Part shown: positions 1 to 8,198 of the stretch, piece by piece
Position numbering within the stretch: position 1 is the stretch's first letter
Layout of the letters: the number at the start of each line of letters is the position of its first letter
Assembly (NCBI GenBank): GCA_051954955.1
Contig: JBQCHF010000181.1
Span: 20,995-84,994 of the forward strand
DNA length: 64,000 nt
From: JBQCHF01 sp051954955
Lineage (GTDB): Bacteria; Actinomycetota; Actinomycetes; Motilibacterales; Motilibacteraceae
Reading direction: 5' to 3'
Position numbers and translations under genes: made by a program
The notes under the pieces: model-generated
Database searches by the model: none
Seen by the model: the letters and a program-made list of their open reading frames with translations, nothing else
Told to the model about the DNA's origin: nothing

Positions 1-32
1 CCATCTCCGCGACGTCGGCGTCGGCCTCGCCG

Positions 33-1097
33 ATGGACCGGGAGGACCTGCGCACGCGGGTGCAGAAGGCGCTGGACGACTTCCTGTCCCGCCAGGCCGA
101 CGTGCTCGAGTCGGTGAGCGTCGACCTCGCCCCGCTGGCCGAGGCCGCCGTGGACCTGGTGCGCGGCGGCAAGCGGCTGCGCCCGGCGTTCTGCTACTGG
201 GGCTGGCGCGGCGCGGGCGGCGAGGACTGCCCGGAGATCGTCGACGCCGCCGCCGCGCTGGAGCTGTTCCAGGCCGCTGCGCTCGTGCACGACGACGTCA
301 TGGACGACAGCGACACCCGCCGCGGCATGCCCGCCGCGCACCGTCGCTTCAGCGCGCTGCACCGCGGGTCGGCCTGGACCGGCGCGGCCGAGCGGTTCGG
401 CGAGGCCGGCGCCATCCTGCTCGGCGACCTGTTCCTCGTGTGGTCCGACGAGATGCTCACCTGCAGCGGCCTGCCGACCACGGCGCTGTGCGAGGGCCGC
501 CGGGTGTTCGACGTCATGCGCACCCAGCTGATGGGCGGGCAGTACCTCGACATGCTCGAGCAGGTGCGCGCCAACGAGGCCGGCGCCGACGCCGTCGAGC
601 GCGCCCGCACGGTGATCCGCTACAAGAGCGCCAAGTACTCCATCGAGCACCCGCTGCTGCTCGGCGGGTCATTGGCCGGTGCCGACGACCGCGTGCTGGC
701 CGCCTACAGCGCCTACGGCCTGCCGCTCGGTGAGGCCTTCCAGCTGCGCGACGACGTCCTCGGCGTCTTCGGCGACCCGGCCGAGACCGGCAAGCCGGCC
801 GGCGACGACCTGCGCGAGGGCAAGCGGACCGTGCTGGTCGCCACCGCGCTGCGCACCGCCTCGCCCGCGCAGGCCGCGCTGGTCCGGCGCCACCTCGGCG
901 ACCCGCACCTGGACGCCGCCGGGGTGGAGCAGCTGCGCGAGGTGCTCGTCGACACCGGCGCTCTGGCCGAGGTGGAGCAGCTCATCGACGAGCTCACCGA
1001 CCGCGCGGCGACGGCGCTCGAGGGTGTCGAGCTCGCCGGCGACGCGCACGAGGTGCTGGTGGAGCTCATCGCCGCCGCCACCGCCCGCTCGGTCTGA
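33..1097 (+). CDS. crtE: polyprenyl diphosphate synthase (GGPP synthase)
   Basis: This 354-residue trans-isoprenyl diphosphate synthase condenses allylic diphosphates with IPP, most likely making the C20 precursor of phytoene. The first aspartate-rich motif is visible as HDDVMDD near residue 88 and the second as LRDDVLGVFGD near residue 240, with GGKRLRP at the N-terminus. It lies 36 bases upstream of the phytoene desaturase gene in the same direction, which supports a role in carotenoid synthesis rather than menaquinone synthesis. The position also matches idsA2 (Rv2173) in the mycobacterial gene order. Chain length cannot be read safely from sequence. Sequence upstream of the start is cut off by the window edge, so an earlier start cannot be excluded. 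Confidence 0.9.
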   Translation: MDREDLRTRVQKALDDFLSRQADVLESVSVDLAPLAEAAVDLVRGGKRLRPAFCYWGWRGAGGEDCPEIVDAAAALELFQAAALVHDDVMDDSDTRRGMPAAHRRFSALHRGSAWTGAAERFGEAGAILLGDLFLVWSDEMLTCSGLPTTALCEGRRVFDVMRTQLMGGQYLDMLEQVRANEAGADAVERARTVIRYKSAKYSIEHPLLLGGSLAGADDRVLAAYSAYGLPLGEAFQLRDDVLGVFGDPAETGKPAGDDLREGKRTVLVATALRTASPAQAALVRRHLGDPHLDAAGVEQLREVLVDTGALAEVEQLIDELTDRAATALEGVELAGDAHEVLVELIAAATARSV

Positions 1098-1133
1098 CCC
1101 ACCCTGTCGGTCACCCTCAGCACTGGAGCTCCC

Positions 1134-2633
1134 ATGCGCACCGTCACCGGCCCCACCGACCACGTCGTCGTCGTCGGCGCGGGACTGGCCGGGCTGTCCG
1201 CCGCGCTGCGCCTGGCCGGCGCCGGCCGTCGGGTCACCCTGCTCGAGCGCGAGGACGTCCCCGGCGGGCGCAACGGCCTGGCGGTGCGCGACGGCTTCCG
1301 GTTCGACACCGGCCCCACCGTGCTCACCATGCCGGACCTGATCGCCGACGCCTTCGACGCCGTCGGCGAGCGGATGGAGGACTGGCTCGAGCTGCAGCCG
1401 GTCGCCCCGCTCTACCGCGCCTTCTACGCCGACGGCTCCCAGCTGGACGTGCACGCCGACGTCGACGCGATGGCCGACGAGATCGCCACGGTGTGCGGGC
1501 CGCGCGAGGCCGCGGGCTACCGCCAGTACGTCCAGTTCGTCTCCCAGCTCTACCGATACGAGATGGCCGACTTCATCGACCGCAACCTCGACTCCCCGTT
1601 CGACCTGCTCACGCCCAACCTCGCCCGGCTGGTCGCACTGGGCGGGTTCCGCAAGCTGGCGCACAAGGTGGAGAAGTACCTGCGCGACCCGCGCACCCAG
1701 CGCGTCTACTCCTTCCAGGCCATGTACGCCGGCCTGTCCCCCTACGACGCCCTGGCCATCTACGCCGTCATCGCCTACATGGACTCGGTGGCCGGGGTCT
1801 ACTTCCCCAAGGGCGGCATGCACGCGGTGCCGCGCGCGCTGGCCGGCGCCGCCGCCAAGCACGGCGTCGACATCCGCTACAGCACCGAGGTCGAGCGGGT
1901 GGAGCGGCGCGGCAACCGCGCGACCGCCGTGGTCACCACCGACGGCGAGCGGATCCCGTGCGACGTCGTCGTGCTCAACCCGGACCTGCCGGTGGCCTAC
2001 CGTGACCTGCTCGGCTTCCAGCCGGCCAAGGTGCGCCGGCTCTCCTACAGCCCGTCGTGCTACCTGCTGCTGGCCGGCTCGACGGCGACATACGACCACA
2101 TCGCCCACCACAACATCCACTTCGGCGAGTCCTGGGAAGGCGTCTTCCGCGAGCTCATCGACGAGCGCCGGCTGATGACCGACCCCTCGCTGCTGGTGAC
2201 GAACCCGACCCACTCGGACCCGTCGTTGGCGCCGGACGGCAAGCAGATCTACTACGTGCTGTTCCCGACGCCCAACCTAGACGCCCCCATCGACTGGAAG
2301 AGCGAGGGCCCGCGCTACCGCGACCAGGTCGTCGAGACGCTGGAGAAGCGCGGCTACTCCGGCTTCGGCGACGGCGTCGAGGTCGAGCTGACCACCACCC
2401 CGCTGGACTGGGCCGCCCGCGGCATGGAGCGCGGCGCGCCCGTCGCCGCCGCCCACTCCTTCTTCCAGACCGGCCCGTTCCGCCCCAAGAACATCTGGGG
2501 TGAGAACGTCGTGTTCGCCGGCTCGGGCACCCAGCCCGGCGTCGGCGTCCCGATGGTGCTCGTCTCCGGCCGGCTGGCCGCCGAGCGCGTGCTCGGCAAG
2601 GACCCGGCGTACCGGTCGCGCGCGATGCGCTGA
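1134..2633 (+). CDS. crtI: phytoene desaturase
   Basis: A 499-residue FAD-dependent carotenoid desaturase that introduces double bases into phytoene to give lycopene or a related polyene. The N-terminus has the dinucleotide-binding fold VVVGAGLAGLSAAL and a downstream E-R pair; the C-terminus carries the family signature GSGTQPGVGVPMVL, which closes the FAD site. Length is normal for bacterial CrtI. It follows crtE closely and is probably co-transcribed. A strong hairpin follows its stop. The number of desaturation steps cannot be inferred from sequence; the downstream lycopene cyclase genes suggest four. Confidence 0.93.
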   Translation: MRTVTGPTDHVVVVGAGLAGLSAALRLAGAGRRVTLLEREDVPGGRNGLAVRDGFRFDTGPTVLTMPDLIADAFDAVGERMEDWLELQPVAPLYRAFYADGSQLDVHADVDAMADEIATVCGPREAAGYRQYVQFVSQLYRYEMADFIDRNLDSPFDLLTPNLARLVALGGFRKLAHKVEKYLRDPRTQRVYSFQAMYAGLSPYDALAIYAVIAYMDSVAGVYFPKGGMHAVPRALAGAAAKHGVDIRYSTEVERVERRGNRATAVVTTDGERIPCDVVVLNPDLPVAYRDLLGFQPAKVRRLSYSPSCYLLLAGSTATYDHIAHHNIHFGESWEGVFRELIDERRLMTDPSLLVTNPTHSDPSLAPDGKQIYYVLFPTPNLDAPIDWKSEGPRYRDQVVETLEKRGYSGFGDGVEVELTTTPLDWAARGMERGAPVAAAHSFFQTGPFRPKNIWGENVVFAGSGTQPGVGVPMVLVSGRLAAERVLGKDPAYRSRAMR

Positions 2634-2638
2634 GGGGC

Positions 2639-2669
2639 GAGGGGCGGCGCCGCTCTCGCACCGCCCCTC
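2639..2669. terminator. hairpin between convergent crtI and hypothetical gene
   Basis: A perfect 9-bp stem (GAGGGGCGG at 2639-2647, CCGCCCCTC at 2661-2669) with a 13-base loop sits just after the crtI stop and before the stop of the opposing gene. It is likely a bidirectional terminator without a clear U tract on the plus strand. Confidence 0.55.
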
Positions 2670-2677
2670 CCCCTCCG

Positions 2678-3073
2678 TCAAGGGTTGGCCCGCCACTCCA
2701 GGTCCGGTCCGCCCGACGGCGGCTCAGCCGCCGGGTAGCGCTCCTGCACCCAGAGAACATCCCCTTCGGGTGACAGGTCGAGTCCGACGAGCCGGAAGGC
2801 TGGCCTGTCCAGCACGTTCACCGTCTCGAGGTTCTCGATGAAACCCATGGCGGCGAGTTCGAGGCTTTCACCGTCGGATGCCTCGTCGGAGCGGAAGCCC
2901 TGCAGGTACTGGCGCACCGCTGCCTCGCTGTGCAGCCGAAGGCGAACCGGGCGAGGCAAGGCATGGCCAGCTGACTCGACCACATCCCACTCCATCGCCT
3001 CAGCGGGCCCGACAGCCCGGAGACGGAAGCCATGACCTTCGATCAGATGGACGATCGCTTCACCACGGTTCAC
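2678..3073 (-). CDS. hypothetical protein between crtI and crtB
   Basis: About 131 residues, unrecognised. The reading frame stays open further upstream to 3241, but that extension is low quality. A GTG at 3073 preceded by a purine-rich stretch (GGTAGG) is the most believable start. The protein is soluble-looking and acidic, with no signal peptide, membrane segment or cysteine motif; the C-terminus is rich in Pro and Glu. It is oriented against crtI and lies in a stretch of lower GC than the crt genes, which suggests it arrived with an insertion between crtI and crtB. No function is proposed. It could also be non-coding. Confidence 0.45.
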   Translation of the reverse strand: MNRGEAIVHLIEGHGFRLRAVGPAEAMEWDVVESAGHALPRPVRLRLHSEAAVRQYLQGFRSDEASDGESLELAAMGFIENLETVNVLDRPAFRLVGLDLSPEGDVLWVQERYPAAEPPSGGPDLEWRANP

Positions 3074-3635
3074 GTGAGACCTACCGGCACTGCGAGGAGG
3101 GGAAAGCCGTGCTGATGTTGCTGTTGCCATTGTTCGTGTACATCTTGACGACCCGCTGACGAACGGTCTGCCCGGTGCGGACGTGCCGCTATCAGCAGCA
3201 CGTAAGGCGGCAAGACAGGACACAACTGCAGTGCGCAGCAAACCCCCGAAGATGCGGCCCGCTGCGCGAGGGCCTGAATGAGGAAAACTTCCTCGGCTCC
3301 TCAGCCTCCGACGCAGGCCGTCACCGACCTACCTTGGAGCATGGCACTCATCTGCGGACAACTGTTGATTGGAGCGGCCAATCTGGCGGCGTGTCGACCG
3401 GTTGTCAAGGAACAGGAGTGCGACATGTCACAGCACCGTCGTTCGAAGCCGAGCCCACGACGGCAGCAACGTCACTTGCATGAGGGCGTCTGTCTTAAGG
3501 CTTGAGGAGTTCGTGGGGCAACGGGTGTGACCGGAGAACTCCGCCACGGCGTTCGGACCGCCTGTCTCACGTCCTACGTTGAGCACGGACTTCGCGAGAT
3601 CGCGGACCAGCCCCCGTCATGGGACGATCACCGGC
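3074..3635. other. lower-GC intergenic segment upstream of crtB
   Basis: About 560 bases without a recognisable gene. By hand count the segment is roughly 55-62% GC, against over 70% in the flanking crt genes. It holds a possible small open frame at 3425 and presumably the crtB promoter. No inverted-repeat ends or transposase remnant were seen. Confidence 0.5.
3425..3505 (+). CDS. possible small basic peptide upstream of crtB
   Basis: A 26-codon frame starting ATG, with an AGGAG six bases upstream at 3414-3418, an excellent ribosome-binding site. The product would be Arg/His/Gln-rich and basic. Nothing resembling it is known to me. It lies about 130 bases before crtB and could be a leader, a small protein or a chance frame. 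The good ribosome-binding site is the only support. Confidence 0.25.
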   Translation: MSQHRRSKPSPRRQQRHLHEGVCLKA

Positions 3636-4550
3636 GTGAGCGGGAGGGAGCTGGACGCGGCGGGGATCACCGACCCGGCGCTGCGGGCGTCGTACGAGCG
3701 GTGCCGGCAGCTCAACGCCGAGCACGGGAAGACCTACTACCTCGCCACCCTCCTGCTGCCCCGGGCCAAGCGGCCCAGCGTGCACGCGCTCTATGGGTTC
3801 GCCCGCTACGCCGACGAGTTCGTCGACTCCTTCGAGCACCCCGACCCCGAGGCGCTGGTCAGCTGGGGCAAGGCGTTCGAGCAGGACTGGGACCGGGGGC
3901 GCAGCGACGACCCGGTCTACTCCGCGTGCATCGACACCGCCCGGCGCTGGCAGATCCCGAAGGAGCACTTCGAGGCGTTCCTGGCCAGCATGCGGATGGA
4001 CATCGACGTCACCGGCTACGCCACCTACGCCGACCTCGAGGGCTACATGTACGGCTCGGCGTCGGTCATCGGGCTGCAGATGGTGCCGATCCTGGAGCCG
4101 CTCGACGACGCCGCCTACCACCACGCCAAGCTGCTCGGCGACGCCTTCCAGATGAGCAACTTCATCCGCGACGTCGGCGAGGACCTGCGCCGCGGCCGGG
4201 TCTACCTGCCGCAGGAGGACCTCGACGCCCATGGCGTCACCCGCGAGCTGCTCGCCACCGGCATCGTGACCGCCAAGGTCCGCGAGCTGCTGCGCTTCGA
4301 GATCGAGCGCACCCGCGCGCTCTACCGGCAGGCCGAGCCGGGCATCGCGATGCTCCATCCCACCAGCCGGGACTGCATCCGCACCGCGTTCGAGCTCTAC
4401 GGCGGCATCCTCGGCGCCGTCGAGGCCGCGGACTACCAGGTGCTCACCCAGCGGGTCACCGTGCCGCTCCCCCGTCGGCTGCGGGTGGCCGTCCCGCACC
4501 TGCTCAGCGCCCAGCACGCCCGCCGGGTCGAGAGGCGCTGGCGGCGCTAG
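3636..4550 (+). CDS. crtB: phytoene synthase
   Basis: A squalene/phytoene synthase of about 304 residues that joins two GGPP molecules head to head. The two aspartate motifs are present: DEFVDSFEHPD near residue 49 and NFIRDVGEDLRRGRVYLP near residue 172, typical of CrtB. The GTG at 3636 gives the usual N-terminus; an upstream in-frame start at 3579 would add 19 poorly matching residues. The gene is separated from crtI by about 1 kb of lower-GC sequence, whereas crtI and crtB are usually adjacent. Its TAG stop shares the palindrome CTAG (4547-4550) with the stop of the convergent crtYd gene. Confidence 0.92.
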   Translation: MSGRELDAAGITDPALRASYERCRQLNAEHGKTYYLATLLLPRAKRPSVHALYGFARYADEFVDSFEHPDPEALVSWGKAFEQDWDRGRSDDPVYSACIDTARRWQIPKEHFEAFLASMRMDIDVTGYATYADLEGYMYGSASVIGLQMVPILEPLDDAAYHHAKLLGDAFQMSNFIRDVGEDLRRGRVYLPQEDLDAHGVTRELLATGIVTAKVRELLRFEIERTRALYRQAEPGIAMLHPTSRDCIRTAFELYGGILGAVEAADYQVLTQRVTVPLPRRLRVAVPHLLSAQHARRVERRWRR

Positions 4551-4849
4551 CGCTGCACCCCGCGCCGCCCCCACCACACCCACCACGCCATCGACTGCAG
4601 CACCAGGCTGAAACCGAACAGCAGGTCCTCCACCGGGGCGAAGACGATGCGCAGGCCCAGGATCGTGGCCGGGTCGTACATCACGATGTCGCGCGAGGTG
4701 AGCCAGCCGTTGGTGACCAGCTGGAAGAACACGATGATGGCGTAGGACGTCCAGAACACCTTGCGCGACAAGAGCCTCGTGCGCAGCACGGCCAGGTCGA
4801 GGGCCACCGCCAGCACGACGCCGGTCACGGCCAGCTGGGTGTAGGTCAC
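4547..4849 (-). CDS. crtYd: lycopene cyclase subunit CrtYd
   Basis: A 100-residue membrane protein, second half of the heterodimeric actinobacterial lycopene beta-cyclase (or the related CrtYf). Three hydrophobic segments are visible, and the conserved acidic motif PVEDLLFGFSL precedes a Trp-rich last helix ending WWVWWGRR. The GTG start at 4849 overlaps the TGA stop of crtYc as GTGA, indicating translational coupling. The stop shares CTAG with crtB, so crtB and crtYd terminate tail to tail with no spacer. Whether the product is beta- or epsilon-type rings cannot be decided here. Confidence 0.85.
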   Translation of the reverse strand: MTYTQLAVTGVVLAVALDLAVLRTRLLSRKVFWTSYAIIVFFQLVTNGWLTSRDIVMYDPATILGLRIVFAPVEDLLFGFSLVLQSMAWWVWWGRRGVQR

Positions 4850-5211
4850 GTCGACGACCGCACGAGGTCGTCGGCCGGCTCGTCCCCCACCCGCCAGCCG
4901 CGCACCCGCCGCACCGCCTCCAGGGTGAGCACCGAGGCGACCGGCACCACCAGGAAGAACAGCAGCTCCTCCAGCGGGAGCCCGCCGGGCAGGGTCACCC
5001 CGAGCATCTGCGCGGGGTCGAAGTGCCACTGGTCCCGCGCGATCGCGTAGAGGTCCCAGAGCACGAACACGACGACCACCGGTGCCAGCGTGAGCAGCAG
5101 CCGACGCCAGCGCGCGTAGACGCGGGTGCCGATCACCAGCTCCAACGGCAGCGTCCCGAGCAGGCAGAACACGAGCATGCCGACGTAGGCCAGGTGCCGG
5201 AGGGCGTGCAC
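4846..5211 (-). CDS. crtYc: lycopene cyclase subunit CrtYc
   Basis: A 121-residue membrane protein, first half of the heterodimeric lycopene cyclase. It has three membrane segments and the motif LPLEELLFFLVVP, the equivalent of the PxE(E/D) motif in its partner. It is coupled to crtYd by a 4-base overlap. The pair probably cyclises lycopene made by CrtE, CrtB and CrtI, so all steps from GGPP to a cyclic C40 carotenoid are present in this window. No ketolase, hydroxylase or glycosyltransferase for end-group modification was found nearby. Confidence 0.85.
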   Translation of the reverse strand: MHALRHLAYVGMLVFCLLGTLPLELVIGTRVYARWRRLLLTLAPVVVVFVLWDLYAIARDQWHFDPAQMLGVTLPGGLPLEELLFFLVVPVASVLTLEAVRRVRGWRVGDEPADDLVRSST

Positions 5212-5227
5212 GACAGCAACCGGGGCG

Positions 5228-5581
5228 TCAGAAGGCGAGCGCCTGGGCCCGCCGGCGCACCTCGGTGCCGCGGTTCTCGGCGAGCGCGTCGGCCGGTGTG
5301 CCGGGCAGCGTGTCGTCCGGGGTGAACAGCCAGCGGACCGCCTCCTCGTCGGAGAAGCGGTTGTCCGCCAGCACCGTCAGCGTGCCGGCCAGGCCCTTGA
5401 CCACCGCGCCCTCGCCGACCAGCCTCGCCGGCACGCTGAGCACGTTGCGCTCGCCGCGGCGCACGGCCACCAGCCCGCGCTCCTTGAGCAGCTGGCGGAC
5501 CCGGGTGACGTCGATGCCGAGCCGCTCGGCGACGTCGGGCAGCGTGAGCCACGCGGGCACCAGCGTGTCGAGATCGTCCAC
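5228..5581 (-). CDS. Rv2175c-like winged-helix DNA-binding protein
   Basis: A 117-residue protein closely resembling mycobacterial Rv2175c: an N-terminal helix-turn-helix (LTLPDVAERLGI, then VRQLLKERGLVAVRR) and a C-terminal part ending VRRRAQALAF, with the diagnostic RWLFTPDD segment. In mycobacteria the protein is a substrate of the kinase PknL encoded next door; here a PknL-like kinase lies 2.6 kb away across two intervening genes. GTG at 5581 is chosen because it gives the family N-terminus; a longer frame to 5638 exists. A threonine at residue 6 is a candidate phosphosite, but the mycobacterial site is not clearly aligned. The gene follows the flavoprotein gene by 37 bases and is probably in its operon. 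Confidence 0.82.
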   Translation of the reverse strand: MDDLDTLVPAWLTLPDVAERLGIDVTRVRQLLKERGLVAVRRGERNVLSVPARLVGEGAVVKGLAGTLTVLADNRFSDEEAVRWLFTPDDTLPGTPADALAENRGTEVRRRAQALAF

Positions 5582-5618
5582 CCGGCCAGCCTGCCAGAAC
5601 GTCTGCGCCGCTGCCCCT

Positions 5619-6821
5619 TCAGCCCTGCACCGCCGCACGCACCTGGACCCCCGGGTCGCTCAGCGCGGCGTCGTCCACCGCCGGGCCGAGCCCCTCGGAG
5701 CGCTCGATCACCCGACGCGTCTGCACCACGTCGCGCGGCAGCCCGACGCCGACGGCCGCCACCAGCAGCGGCCCGGTCTCCGACGCGGCGTCGGAGAGAC
5801 CGAAGGCGCACCAGCCCGCCTCGCTCTCCCGCCGCACCCAGCGCTGCGCCGCCGGCAGGTGCCCGACGCACTGCACGGTGCGCCCGAACTGGTCCGACCA
5901 CACGTAGGGCAACGGGTCGTAGACGGCTTCCTGTCCCAGCAGCGACGCCGCGGCCACCTCCGGCGCGTGCAGCGCGGTGTCCCAGTGCTCGATGCGCAGG
6001 CGCCGTCCATAACGGCGGGACGGGAAGGACGCGCAGTCCCCCACCGCCACCACCCCGGCCATCGAGGCGCGCAGCCCCTCGTCGACCACCACCGCACCGG
6101 CGGCATCGAGCTCCACCCCGCTGCCGGCCAGCCAGCCGGTGGCCGGCCGCACGCCGGTCGCCACCACGACGACGTCGGCCGCCAGCGGCTCACCGCCCTC
6201 CAGCCGCACCAGCCCGTCGTCGATGGCAGCGACCCGGGTGCCGGTCAGCAGCCGGACGCCGGCCTGCTCCCACCACGGCCGCGTCCGTGCCGCCAGCTCC
6301 CGCGGGAGCGCCCCGGCCAGCGGCTCGGCCAGCGCCTCCACCGCCACCACCTCGCAGCCGGCCGCGGCGGCCGCCGTGGCCACCTCGGCGCCGATCCACC
6401 CCGCGCCGACCACCACCACCGTGGCCCCGGCCACCAGCCGAGCGCGCAGGGCGAGGGCGTCGTCGAGGGTCCGGACGGTGACCGCGTGCGGCACCGGGGC
6501 CGGGCGGGCGCCCACGGCCAGGACCAGGCCGTCGAAGGCCAGCTCCCCCTCGCTCGTCTCCAGCGCGCCGGGGCGCAGGCCGGTGGCGCGGACCCCGGTG
6601 AGCAGCTGCACCCCCAGCTCGTCCAGGTCGACGTCGAGCCAGGGCTCCTCCTCCAGGCCGGCCAGCACCCCCTTGGACAGCGGCGGCCGGTCGTAGGGCC
6701 GGTACGGCTCGTCGCCGAGCAGCAGCAGCGGCCCCTCGTGCCCGAGCGCGCGCAACGCCCGGGCCGACTCGACCCCCGCCAGCCCGGCCCCCACGACGAC
6801 CACGCGCCCGTCCCGCTCCAC
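5619..6821 (-). CDS. FAD-dependent ferredoxin/rubredoxin reductase-like protein
   Basis: A pyridine-nucleotide-disulfide-type flavoprotein of about 400 residues that should transfer electrons from NAD(P)H to an iron-sulfur partner. The FAD site VVVGAGLAGVESARAL is at the N-terminus, a second nucleotide fold (VVVVGAGWIGAEVA) in the middle, and the FAD-binding GVVAVGDCA motif near residue 265; the C-terminal reductase domain follows. There are no redox-active cysteines, as in ferredoxin reductases. The start is GTG at 6821 because a TAGGGT hexamer ends exactly 7 bases upstream, the geometry of a leaderless transcript; GTG at 6830 is the alternative. No ferredoxin gene is adjacent, so the partner is unknown. 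Confidence 0.8.
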   Translation of the reverse strand: MERDGRVVVVGAGLAGVESARALRALGHEGPLLLLGDEPYRPYDRPPLSKGVLAGLEEEPWLDVDLDELGVQLLTGVRATGLRPGALETSEGELAFDGLVLAVGARPAPVPHAVTVRTLDDALALRARLVAGATVVVVGAGWIGAEVATAAAAAGCEVVAVEALAEPLAGALPRELAARTRPWWEQAGVRLLTGTRVAAIDDGLVRLEGGEPLAADVVVVATGVRPATGWLAGSGVELDAAGAVVVDEGLRASMAGVVAVGDCASFPSRRYGRRLRIEHWDTALHAPEVAAASLLGQEAVYDPLPYVWSDQFGRTVQCVGHLPAAQRWVRRESEAGWCAFGLSDAASETGPLLVAAVGVGLPRDVVQTRRVIERSEGLGPAVDDAALSDPGVQVRAAVQG

Positions 6822-6828
6822 GTCCGGC

Positions 6829-6834
6829 ACCCTA
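6829..6834 (-). promoter_or_regulatory. -10 element of the flavoprotein gene
   Basis: The minus-strand hexamer TAGGGT fits TANNNT and lies 7 bases before the GTG at 6821, so transcription would begin at the start codon. No good -35 box is seen. Confidence 0.45.
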
Positions 6835-7057
6835 CGCAGCCGCCCCCGGCGCCCGGCCGAGGGCGGGTGCGCTGAATTACACGACTGTTGTTCAAGTCCG
6901 CGTGGTGACAAACCGATCACCTGCACCGATAGTCACTTCAGCACCACGTTTCACAGCAGCACCAGGAGCGGCGGCCCGGCCGTCGTCATCCGGCCCGAGA
7001 CAGCGCCGCCGGGGGCTCGCCCGGAGCCTCGGCGTCACCGTGAGGAGCACCCGCACC

Positions 7058-8137
7058 GTGAGCATCCGGACCGACGACGGCTCCGCGACCAGACGCGACC
7101 GCGCCGCTCGTCCGACCACCCAGCCCCGGCACGCGACCGACGAAGCCCTCCCGCTGGCCGGCGAGCTGCGGGAGGGAGCCGCCGGCGCGGCCCGCGGAGC
7201 CGGCTCGGCGGTGCTGCTCACCGCCGTGGTGACCGCCGGCGCCCCCGGCTGGGCCTCGTACACGGTCAAGCCCGGCGACACGCTGTGGCAGATCGCCAAG
7301 GAGCACCGCACCAGCGTCTCGGCGCTGGTGAAGGCCAACGGGCTGCAGGCCGACGGCAACCTCGTCGTGGCCGGCACCACCCTGCGGATCCCGCCGGCGT
7401 CGGGCAGCGCCGCGACCGACCACCGGCCCGCCCAGCACAAGCCGGCCACCAAGACCGCCCCGGTCCTGCACACCGTCGTGGCCGGGGACACCCTCTGGGA
7501 CCTGGCCAAGACCCATCGCACCACGGTGGAGGCGCTGCGCGAGAGCAACCACCTGCGCAGCGACGTGCTGCAGCTCGGCACGGTGCTGCGGGTGGGCACC
7601 AGGACGGTCACCGTCACGCCCAAGCCGAGCCCGAAGCCGACGCAGCAGAGCAGCGCCACCAGCTTCGAGGGCCGCACCTACCCGACGGCCACCCTGCAGT
7701 CGGCGGCCCGCAACCGCGCCCGCCTGGCCGCGATGTCCCTCCCGAGCCGGGATCAGACCAGGTCGCTCATCGTCCGCACGGCGCGCGCCCGCGGCGTCGA
7801 TCCCTCCCTGGCCCTGGCCATCGCCTGGCAGGAGTCGGGCTGGAGCATGCGGCACGTCTCGGTGGCCAACGCCATCGGCGTCATGCAGGTGGTCCCCTCC
7901 ACCGGCCAGTGGGTGTCGAGCATCGTCGGGCGCCCGCTGGACCTGCTCGACCCCGAGGACAACGTGCTGGCCGGGGTCGTGCTGCTGCAGGTGCTCTCCG
8001 CGCAGACCCACGACGCCACGCAGGTGGCGGCCGGCTACTACCAGGGCCTGGCCTCGGTCCGCTCCCGCGGCATGTACGACGACACCAAGCGCTACGTCGC
8101 CAACGTGCTGGCGCTCAAGGCCCGCTTCGCCGGCTGA
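7058..8137 (+). CDS. LysM-repeat lytic transglycosylase
   Basis: A secreted or membrane-tethered cell-wall protein of about 359 residues. After a charged N-terminus and one hydrophobic segment (residues about 50-68) come two LysM peptidoglycan-binding modules (SYTVKPGDTLWQIAKEH and HTVVAGDTLWDLAKTH) and a C-terminal SLT-type transglycosylase domain with the catalytic Glu in AIAWQESGW and the GVMQVVP motif. GTG at 7058 is favoured by GAGGAG ten bases upstream; starts at 7040 and 6902 are also in frame. It stands between a divergent flavoprotein gene and the PASTA kinase, so it may cleave peptidoglycan in a process the kinase monitors. I looked for a c-di-AMP riboswitch upstream and saw none. 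Confidence 0.85.
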   Translation: MSIRTDDGSATRRDRAARPTTQPRHATDEALPLAGELREGAAGAARGAGSAVLLTAVVTAGAPGWASYTVKPGDTLWQIAKEHRTSVSALVKANGLQADGNLVVAGTTLRIPPASGSAATDHRPAQHKPATKTAPVLHTVVAGDTLWDLAKTHRTTVEALRESNHLRSDVLQLGTVLRVGTRTVTVTPKPSPKPTQQSSATSFEGRTYPTATLQSAARNRARLAAMSLPSRDQTRSLIVRTARARGVDPSLALAIAWQESGWSMRHVSVANAIGVMQVVPSTGQWVSSIVGRPLDLLDPEDNVLAGVVLLQVLSAQTHDATQVAAGYYQGLASVRSRGMYDDTKRYVANVLALKARFAG

Positions 8138-8186
8138 CCGCGGGCGCGGCGTCGCCAGCCTGCCGGGCGGCGGCGCGGCCCGACCG

Positions 8187-8192
8187 TAGACT
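8187..8192 (+). promoter_or_regulatory. -10 element of the PASTA kinase gene
   Basis: TAGACT fits TANNNT and is 6 bases before the GTG at 8199, suggesting a leaderless mRNA. Confidence 0.45.
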
Positions 8193-8198
8193 CGCACC

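Noticed and set aside
669..2213. Long minus-strand reading frame opposite crtE and crtI
   Set aside because: Shadow of real genes in a GC-rich genome; composition (Val/Gly/Arg/His) is that of an antisense third-position bias and no domain is seen.
6835..7057. c-di-AMP riboswitch upstream of the LysM/transglycosylase gene
   Set aside because: Looked for because such genes are often controlled this way, but neither the GGGGAACCA-type nor the GGGGTGAAT-type block is present.
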